Source: Verrucosispora sp. NA02020 | Lineage (GTDB): Bacteria; Actinomycetota; Actinomycetes; Mycobacteriales; Micromonosporaceae | Assembly (NCBI RefSeq): GCF_013364215.1 | Contig: NZ_CP054923.1 | Location: 4,340,001 to 4,404,000 of the forward strand | Direction of reading: 5' to 3' | DNA: 64,000 bases | In this document: in pieces, positions 58,624 through 64,000 of the stretch | Layout: each line of letters opens with the position of its first letter | Numbering within the stretch: the stretch's first letter is position 1 | Made by a program: the position numbers and the translations under genes | The notes under the pieces: model-generated | Told to the model about the DNA's origin: nothing | The model's database searches: none | Seen by the model: the letters and a program-made list of their open reading frames with translations, nothing else

Positions 58624-60215
58624 CCGGGCTGCTGTCCTGGCTGGGGCAGCCGCGCGCCGACCGGGGCGTCCGCTTCTCCCGCCCGGACGGGGACTGGGAC
58701 CGGTGGTCGTACGCGCGGTTGGCCGGGCTGGCCCACGGACACGCCGCCGGGCTGGCCGCGCGGGGCGTACGCCCGGACGACGTGGTCGGGGTGGTGCTGC
58801 CCTCCGGGCCCGGATTCGTCGGCACCCTGTTCGGGGCGCTGCTGGCCGGGGCGACGGTGTCCCCGCTCGCCCCACCCGCCGCCTTCGGCGACCCCGACCG
58901 GTACGCCGAGCACCTGAGCGCGGCCCTGACGGCGATGCGGCCCCGGTTGCTGGTGGTCGACGGCGCGTCCGCGCCCTCGGTGGCCCGCGCGGCGGCCGAC
59001 GCCGGGGTGTCCACCGTCGACGTCGCGGACCTGCCCGCCGAGACGACGGCGCCGATGGAGGTGGCGCCGGCCCGGGTGGCGCTGCTCCAGTTCACCTCCG
59101 GCACCACGGGGGCGGTACGCGGGGTGCGCGTGCCACGGACCGCCCTGGAGGCCAACATCGCGGCCGTCCGGGACTGGCTGGAGATGACGCCCGACGACGC
59201 GACCGCCTCGTGGCTGCCGGTGCACCACGACATGGGCCTGGTCGGGTGCCTGCTGGCACCGGTCGTCACCGGCGCCGACCTGTGGCTGCTCACCCCGGCG
59301 GAGTTCGTCCGTCGGCCGAGCCGGTACCTGGAGTGCTTCGGTCGCGCCGGGGCCCGGTTGACCGCGATGCCCGGCTTCGGGCTGGCGCACGTGCTGCGGC
59401 GGGTCCGCCCGGAGCAGCTCGCCGGGCTGGACTTCCGGCAGTGGCGGGCGGTCATCGTCGGCGCCGAACGGATCCCACCGGCCACCCTGACCGCCTTCGC
59501 CGACCTGCTCGCCCCGCACGGGCTGCGCCGGGAGGCGCTGCTGCCCGCGTACGGGCTGGCGGAGGCGACGCTGGCGGTGACCGGGCTGCCGCTGCGGACC
59601 GGGTGGCGGCAGGTGCCCGGCCCGGACGGCGTACCCGTGGTGGGCTGCGGCGGCCCGGTCACCGGGGCCGAGATCGCGGTGGTGGACGACGACGGCCGGC
59701 CGGTCGACGACGGGACGGTCGGTGAGATCGTCGTCGGTGGCGCGTCGGTCGCCGACGGGTACGCGGGCGGCCCGCCCTTCGACGGCACGGTCCGCACCGG
59801 GGACGCCGGGTTCCTGCGGGACGGGCACCTCTTCGTGCTGGGCCGCCTCGGCGACAGCCTCAAGGTCCACGGCCGGACGGTGTTCGCCGAGGACGTCGAC
59901 GCGGTGCTCGGCGCGGCCCTGGACGCGCCGCCCGGACGGCTGGCCACCGTGCTCGGCCTGGTGGCGGGGGCCCCGACCGTGGTGGTCCACCTGGAACATC
60001 CCCGGCCGGAGTGGCTGCCCCGGATCCCCGCCCTGGTCGCGCCGCTGGTGCCGGCGGCCGACGTGCACGTGGTGCCGGTGCCGTCCGGCACGATCCCGCG
60101 TACCACGAGCGGCAAGCCGAGGCGGCGCCAGTTGTGGCGGCGCCACCTGGACGCGTCCGCGCACCCGCCGCGCGAGGCGGCGGGCCCGGTCACGTCAGGC
60201 CGAGGCTCCGGATGA
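58620..60215 (+). CDS. Fatty-acyl-AMP ligase (FAAL-like)
   Basis: A 531-residue ANL enzyme that looks like a FAAL, which loads fatty acids onto carrier proteins rather than CoA. LLQFTSGTTGAVRGVRVPRT is A3, SWLPVHHDMGLVGCLLAPVV is the hallmark FAAL segment, LLPAYGLAEATLAVTGLPLR is A5, and GRTVFAEDVDAVLG/PRTTSGKPRRRQLW close the C-terminal domain. It is the last plus-strand gene of its operon and its end overlaps the convergent type II thioesterase by 26 bp. It may prime the second NRPS/PKS with a fatty or polyene acid, possibly the product of the type II PKS. Confidence 0.82.
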   Translation: MTGLLSWLGQPRADRGVRFSRPDGDWDRWSYARLAGLAHGHAAGLAARGVRPDDVVGVVLPSGPGFVGTLFGALLAGATVSPLAPPAAFGDPDRYAEHLSAALTAMRPRLLVVDGASAPSVARAAADAGVSTVDVADLPAETTAPMEVAPARVALLQFTSGTTGAVRGVRVPRTALEANIAAVRDWLEMTPDDATASWLPVHHDMGLVGCLLAPVVTGADLWLLTPAEFVRRPSRYLECFGRAGARLTAMPGFGLAHVLRRVRPEQLAGLDFRQWRAVIVGAERIPPATLTAFADLLAPHGLRREALLPAYGLAEATLAVTGLPLRTGWRQVPGPDGVPVVGCGGPVTGAEIAVVDDDGRPVDDGTVGEIVVGGASVADGYAGGPPFDGTVRTGDAGFLRDGHLFVLGRLGDSLKVHGRTVFAEDVDAVLGAALDAPPGRLATVLGLVAGAPTVVVHLEHPRPEWLPRIPALVAPLVPAADVHVVPVPSGTIPRTTSGKPRRRQLWRRHLDASAHPPREAAGPVTSGRGSG

Positions 60216-60945
60216 CACCGGCCAGCACCTTCGTCCGGTGCGGCACCAGATAGAAGTGGTCGCCGTCGAAGACGGTCAGGTCGAAGGCGGCCCGGGTGTA
60301 ACCGGCCCAGGCCGCCACCTCGTCCACCAGCGCCTCGGTGTCCACGTCGCCGACGAGCGCCGAGACGGGGGTGGCCAACGGCGCGGCGTCGACCGGGCGG
60401 TAGCTCTCGATCAGCCGGTAGTCCGCCCGCAGCGTCGGCAGCAACGCCGACCGGAGCTGCGGGTTCTCCAGCGCTGCCGGGTCGGTCCCGCCCAGTCGGC
60501 GCAGCTCGTCCCAGAGGTCGTCGTCCGGGCCCAGGTGTTTGGTGCCCGGCCGGTGGTGGCAAGGCGCGGGCCGTCCCGAGACGAACAGGTGCGCCAGCGG
60601 CGCGGCGTGCCGCTGCTCCAGCCGGCGTGCCACCTCGTAGGCCACGGCGGCGCCCATGCTGTGCCCGAACAGGGCGATCGGCAGGTCACGCCGGGGCGCG
60701 AGCACGTCGGTGACCATGTCCGCCAGCACCGGCATGGCGGTCAGCGCGGGCTCGGCGATCCGGTCCAGCCGGCCCGGGTACTGCACCGCCAGCACCTCGA
60801 CGTCGTCCGGCAGCTCCCGGGCCCAGCTCCGGTAGAACGGCGCGCTGCCGGTGGCGTGCGGGAAGCAGACCAGTCGCACGGTGGCCGCCGGCCGGGGCCG
60901 GTAGCAGCGCAGCCACCGTCGCGCGCTGGTCTCGACCGAGGTCAC
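60190..60945 (-). CDS. Type II thioesterase
   Basis: A 251-residue external thioesterase that removes wrongly loaded acyl groups from carrier proteins in NRPS/PKS lines. VRLVCFPHATGSAPFYRSWA is the oxyanion region, the nucleophile Ser is in ALFGHSMGAAVAYEVARRLE (about residue 95), and the His is in FDGDHFYLVPHR (about residue 230). The GTG at 60945 overlaps the reductase stop (GTGA). It is the last gene in the minus-strand set that begins beyond the right end of the window. Confidence 0.92.
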   Translation of the reverse strand: MTSVETSARRWLRCYRPRPAATVRLVCFPHATGSAPFYRSWARELPDDVEVLAVQYPGRLDRIAEPALTAMPVLADMVTDVLAPRRDLPIALFGHSMGAAVAYEVARRLEQRHAAPLAHLFVSGRPAPCHHRPGTKHLGPDDDLWDELRRLGGTDPAALENPQLRSALLPTLRADYRLIESYRPVDAAPLATPVSALVGDVDTEALVDEVAAWAGYTRAAFDLTVFDGDHFYLVPHRTKVLAGVIRSLGLT

Positions 60946-62108
60946 CCGCCCACCCCCGCCGGCTCCCGCGCGTCCGCCGGGTCGGCCACCGCCGCCTCAC
61001 CGGCCGCCGCCAGGGCCGCCAGGTCACCCGCGCCGAGCATCCGGGGCGGCTCGGCGGAGACCAGCTCCGGCGGGCCGAGGATAGCGGTCAGCTCCTGCCA
61101 CAGCTGGCACAGCGTCAGGTGGTACTGGCCCTGCCGCAGCGGGTCCTCGCCCCGCTCGACGGTGTCCCGCAGGGTCCAGAGTGCCCGGCGTACGCCCTGC
61201 GGCCAGGTGGTGCCGAAGACCGTGTCGTAGTGCGGCACCTCGCTCGGGCCGAACGTGACGGCGCTGGGGGTGCTGGTGTCACGGTCGGCGGCGAAGTGCG
61301 GGTCGGCGCCGATGCCGGCGACCTCGCGGGGGAAGTCCGGCCGCGCGGTCCAGACCGTCGGGCCGTGCGTACCCACCAGCGTGAGGTTGCCGGCCTCGGT
61401 GCCGATGGTGATCCGGTGCATCAGGTGGGCGTAGTTGTCCGGGTCGGCCGGGTCCATCTGGTTCTGTACCCGCAGCGTGACCGGCACCCCGGCCAGCACC
61501 CCGTCCAGGCTGCGGAACGGCAGGTCCAGCTCGGTCGCCGAGGTGACCGACGCGGGCAGGGCCGGCAGCTCGGTGAACCGCCACGGCCGCACCCCGCCGA
61601 GCGCCTGACCGAGCAGGTCCAGCAGCGAGTACGCCAACTGGAAGCCGCAGGCCACGTCGAGGTAGCGCGGTGGCTGGCGGCGCAGCAGTTCGCCCGCCGC
61701 GCCGAGGAACCGACGGACCGGGGTGATGTGCCGATAGAACGGGTTGAGCTGGTACACCACCTTGTGCCGGCGGGCCTGGCGCAGGCAACGGGCCAGCTCG
61801 TCGTGGTGCAGCGGGTGCTCCTGGAGCACGTGCACGCCGCGCGCCATCAGCTCCATGGCCAGCTCGGAGCCACGGCCGCCGAGCAGCCCGCCCCGGATGA
61901 CCACGCAGGCGATGTCGATGTCGTCGGGCAACTGGTCCACCGCCGTGTACAACGGCACGCCGTAGTGCGCGGCGCAGGCGCGGGACCGGTCGCTGCCACC
62001 GGCGAGGACCCCGGCGAGCTCGAAGCTCGGGTCCGCCTCGCGGAAGGACTCCAGGTAGACCTGGCCGAACCGGGTGCCACAGACGACCACCCGGGTGGGT
62101 CGCTTCAT
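60942..62108 (-). CDS. Thiazolinyl imide reductase (Irp3/PchG type)
   Basis: A 388-residue NADPH-dependent Gfo/Idh/MocA-fold enzyme like Irp3, YbtU and PchG, which reduce a carrier-bound thiazoline to thiazolidine. VVVCGTRFGQVYLESFREAD is the Rossmann motif. HVLQEHPLHHDELARCLRQA and YQLNPFYRHITPVRRFLGAA include the His and Tyr region of the catalytic site in that family. It strongly supports a pathway with at least one thiazolidine ring. A longer C-terminal tail (Ala/Asp-rich, about 25 residues) is unusual. It is coupled to both neighbours by 4-nt overlaps. Confidence 0.9.
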   Translation of the reverse strand: MKRPTRVVVCGTRFGQVYLESFREADPSFELAGVLAGGSDRSRACAAHYGVPLYTAVDQLPDDIDIACVVIRGGLLGGRGSELAMELMARGVHVLQEHPLHHDELARCLRQARRHKVVYQLNPFYRHITPVRRFLGAAGELLRRQPPRYLDVACGFQLAYSLLDLLGQALGGVRPWRFTELPALPASVTSATELDLPFRSLDGVLAGVPVTLRVQNQMDPADPDNYAHLMHRITIGTEAGNLTLVGTHGPTVWTARPDFPREVAGIGADPHFAADRDTSTPSAVTFGPSEVPHYDTVFGTTWPQGVRRALWTLRDTVERGEDPLRQGQYHLTLCQLWQELTAILGPPELVSAEPPRMLGAGDLAALAAAGEAAVADPADAREPAGVGG

Positions 62109-63178
62109 ATCACGTCCTCCTCGTACTGCTCGACGGCGGAGACGTCCGCCACCACGGCGGCCAGCGGCACCGCCGGCACCGCCGCCAGTTCGGTGACGGT
62201 GGCGATCGGGTCGAGGACCTCGTCGGTGTGCCAGACACCGGGCGGTACCGCGCCGGCCAGCACCGCTCGGGCCGTCAGCGCGGCCATGCTTCCGGTGAGT
62301 TCGCTGGCGCCGGTGCTGCGGACCACGGCGGTCCGCTCCCCGCTCGGTCCGGCGAGGGTGACCACCAGGTTCTGGTACGCCGGGTGGCCGAAGAGGTCCA
62401 GCTCCGCCGCCCGGCACAGCCGCTCCCCGGCCTCCCGGTGCCCGCTCTCGGCGGTCCCGGACCCGGTCCGCAGCGCGGCCAGCACCCGCTCGCCGGCGAA
62501 GACCGAATACCAGTCGACCTGTCGCAGCCCCAGCACGGCGGCCACCCGGGCGGTCTCGGTGCCCAGGTAGGGCTGGGCGGTGACCGGCTCGGGGAACCAC
62601 GGCAGCGTCAGCTCCGGCACCGGGCGCAACGCGTTGCGGGCCACCCGGCCGTCCCGCCAGGCCGCGGCGGGCCAGCCGAAACTCTCGTCGGCGGCGACGT
62701 AGTCCACGGCGGCGGTCAGCGTGAACCGGTCCCGCCCGCCGACGTACCCGGTCAGCCGGTCGCCGTCGGGCAGGTGGGCGGCGAGCAGCCGGGGCAGCAG
62801 CCCGGTCAGTCCGGGCATCATCCCGGCCGACACCACGCCGGTCCGGCCGCTGCCGCCGGCCACCGCCGTCACGGCGGCGTGCAGCGCGTCGTCACCGGCC
62901 GCGTCGACGTAGTCGGCACCGGCCGCCACCGCCGCCCGGGCCACCTGGTCGACCAGTTCCACGGCCGGGCCGGCGCAGTTGAGCACCACCCGGGCACCGG
63001 CGCAGAACCGGGCCAGGTCGGCCGGGTCGCGGGCGTCCACGACCATCCGGTCGACGCCGTCGAGCTGCGGGGGTCGCCGGGCGCCGACCCGCAGCGGGCC
63101 GACGTCCCAGGACCGCAACAGCGCCACCGCCGCCCGCCCGACCGCCCCGGAGGCGCCGAGCACGGCGACAGCGGTCAC
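62105..63178 (-). CDS. Saccharopine-dehydrogenase-like oxidoreductase
   Basis: A 357-residue NAD(P)-binding protein. VAVLGASGAVGRAAVALLRS is the Rossmann motif. VLNCAGPAVELVDQVARAAV and ADYVDAAGDDALHAAV fit the saccharopine dehydrogenase/trans-enoyl-reductase-like group. Homologues appear beside thiazolinyl reductases in some siderophore-type clusters, as I recall for coelibactin-like loci. It might reduce an enoyl or imine intermediate. Start GTG at 63178 overlaps the NRPS stop (GTGA). Confidence 0.8.
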   Translation of the reverse strand: MTAVAVLGASGAVGRAAVALLRSWDVGPLRVGARRPPQLDGVDRMVVDARDPADLARFCAGARVVLNCAGPAVELVDQVARAAVAAGADYVDAAGDDALHAAVTAVAGGSGRTGVVSAGMMPGLTGLLPRLLAAHLPDGDRLTGYVGGRDRFTLTAAVDYVAADESFGWPAAAWRDGRVARNALRPVPELTLPWFPEPVTAQPYLGTETARVAAVLGLRQVDWYSVFAGERVLAALRTGSGTAESGHREAGERLCRAAELDLFGHPAYQNLVVTLAGPSGERTAVVRSTGASELTGSMAALTARAVLAGAVPPGVWHTDEVLDPIATVTELAAVPAVPLAAVVADVSAVEQYEEDVI

Positions 63179-64000
63179 CGCGCCGGCTCCGGGTCGAGGG
63201 CCGCCAGCGCGGTACCGGCCGCCGGGCCCAGCACCGTCAGGTGGTCCGCGTCCACGTCGACCGTGCGGACGTCACCCAGGCAGAGGTCGGCCCAGAACTC
63301 CAGACTCTGCGCGTCGTAGGGCACCGCGCCGGTGGGCCGCAGCACGACGAGGTCACCGGCGTAGAGCGTCGGCTCGTGCCGGGCGACGGCCGCCAGTCGC
63401 GCGGCGAAGTCCTCGCCGGGCGTCCCGGCGGCACCGGTCTCCGCCCGGTACGCCGCCGCCGGGTCGGCGCCGGCCGCCGGCCGCCACGGCGAGATCAGCA
63501 CCACCGCGTCGACCTGACCGCCGGTCTCGATCAGCGACCGCGCCACCTCCAGCGTGGACGTGGCACCGAGGCCGTACCCGACCAGCCGTACCGCCGGGTG
63601 TACGGCCGCGGTGACCAGGCGGGCCTGCGCGGCGGCGACCCGGAGCAGGTCGTCGGCCGCGCCCGGGGCCAACCCGAGCACCGGACCGGTCGCCGCCAGG
63701 TGCGGCACCAGACCCGCGTACGCGTCGACACCCTCGCCGCCGGGCACCAGCACCCAGGGCACCCCGTCGGTGCCCTCGTGCAGCGGGGACAGCCCGTCCC
63801 CGCCCGACGTGGCCGGCACCGACGGCGACGCGGTGACCGGGGTGGCCGACTCCGCCTCGACGTGCCCGGCGAGGGCGGCCACCGTGGGCTGCTCCAGCAC
63901 CTGCCGCAGCAGCTGGTCGAAGAAGAGGCCGGCGGCCTGCGGGATCTCCTCCAGGATCCGGCCGGTGATCTGGGCCGCGACCAGGGAGTCCCCGCCGAGT
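63175..64000 (-). CDS. C-terminal end of a second NRPS/PKS: PCP and serine-less TE-like domain (partial)
   Basis: Only the last 275 or so codons are inside the window; the gene starts beyond 64000. A carrier domain opens with LGGDSLVAAQITGRILEEIP (Ser kept). A Pro/Ser/Thr-rich linker leads to a thioesterase-like domain: WVLVPGGEGVDAYAGLVPHL, then VRLVGYGLGATSTLEVARSL. The nucleophile position of GxSxG is Gly (GYGLG), although a His remains in VDADHLTVLG. So this TE cannot hydrolyse in the normal way. The carrier resembles those of Cys-cyclizing NRPS modules. It leads the operon with the saccharopine-like protein, the thiazolinyl reductase and the type II TE. Confidence 0.85.
   Translation of the reverse strand, partial: LGGDSLVAAQITGRILEEIPQAAGLFFDQLLRQVLEQPTVAALAGHVEAESATPVTASPSVPATSGGDGLSPLHEGTDGVPWVLVPGGEGVDAYAGLVPHLAATGPVLGLAPGAADDLLRVAAAQARLVTAAVHPAVRLVGYGLGATSTLEVARSLIETGGQVDAVVLISPWRPAAGADPAAAYRAETGAAGTPGEDFAARLAAVARHEPTLYAGDLVVLRPTGAVPYDAQSLEFWADLCLGDVRTVDVDADHLTVLGPAAGTALAALDPEPAR

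Noticed and set aside
26067..64000. Enediyne or type I modular PKS
   Set aside because: No multidomain KS-AT proteins or enediyne cassette genes are present in the window; only the NRPS is multidomain.
1..64000. tRNA, rRNA, CRISPR arrays, insertion sequences or phage genes
   Set aside because: No cloverleaf-like segment, spaced repeat array, transposase or integrase was found by reading; small RNAs cannot be excluded without a search tool.

Overview
The DNA is very GC-rich, with GC-biased third codon positions, many GTG/TTG starts and Shine-Dalgarno-like GGAGG boxes. It encodes actinomycete hallmarks: STAS and two-component signalling sets, actinobacterial secreted proteins, and polyketide/nonribosomal peptide genes. 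I infer an actinomycete, most likely of the Micromonospora/Streptomyces type; the genus is an impression. No rRNA, tRNA, CRISPR array or insertion sequence was seen.

Region 1 (1-7.1 kb) looks like the edge of one biosynthetic cluster. It holds a LuxR-type regulator, an NDP-hexose 2,3-dehydratase, a sugar C-methyltransferase and a DegT-type sugar aminotransferase. Together these suggest a branched 3-amino-2,3,6-trideoxyhexose of the vancosamine type. They are interspersed with a VOC protein, another methyltransferase and one unrecognised protein. The intergenic DNA here carries an 18-nt palindrome, a 16-nt palindrome and a row of three hairpins.

Region 2 (7.2-25.9 kb) is mostly ordinary genome: a PucR-type regulator, pdxY, three secreted proteins (two share a duplicated promoter and signal-peptide block), a small regulator with an MFS pump, a lipid kinase, a MerR regulator and htpG. 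It ends with an envelope-stress-like two-component operon and two STAS genes bracketed by two GlsB-type membrane proteins.

Region 3 (26.0-64.0 kb, running off the right edge) is a large hybrid biosynthetic cluster and the main interest. A minus-strand block (26.1-41.2 kb) encodes a reducing type II PKS: ketosynthase, a chain-length-factor-like partner, two further ketosynthase homologues, ACP, ketoreductase and a tandem dehydratase. It also encodes CoA-ester enzymes (thiolase, CoA transferase, CoA ligase, double-hotdog protein, class II aldolase, 2-hydroxychromene-2-carboxylate isomerase-like protein) and a P450 with ferredoxin. Facing it on the plus strand (41.4-48.7 kb) is an aryl-thiazoline module: a salicylate-type AMP ligase, a FAD oxidase, a carrier protein, and an NRPS of Cy-A(Cys)-PCP-TE. 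The right part carries tailoring flavoenzymes, three acyl-CoA-dehydrogenase homologues, methyltransferases, a fatty-acyl-AMP ligase, a type II thioesterase, a thiazolinyl imide reductase, a saccharopine-dehydrogenase-like protein and the C-terminus of a second NRPS/PKS. The thioesterase-like domain of that second protein has lost its serine.

My reading is that an aryl-thiazoline/thiazolidine core (pyochelin/coelibactin logic) is built alongside, and perhaps joined to, a reduced polyketide acyl chain. A recurring 10-bp motif, RTGTTGTRTY, sits in several cluster promoters and may mark a shared regulator. No transporter, cluster regulator, phosphopantetheinyl transferase or salicylate synthase is visible inside the window.
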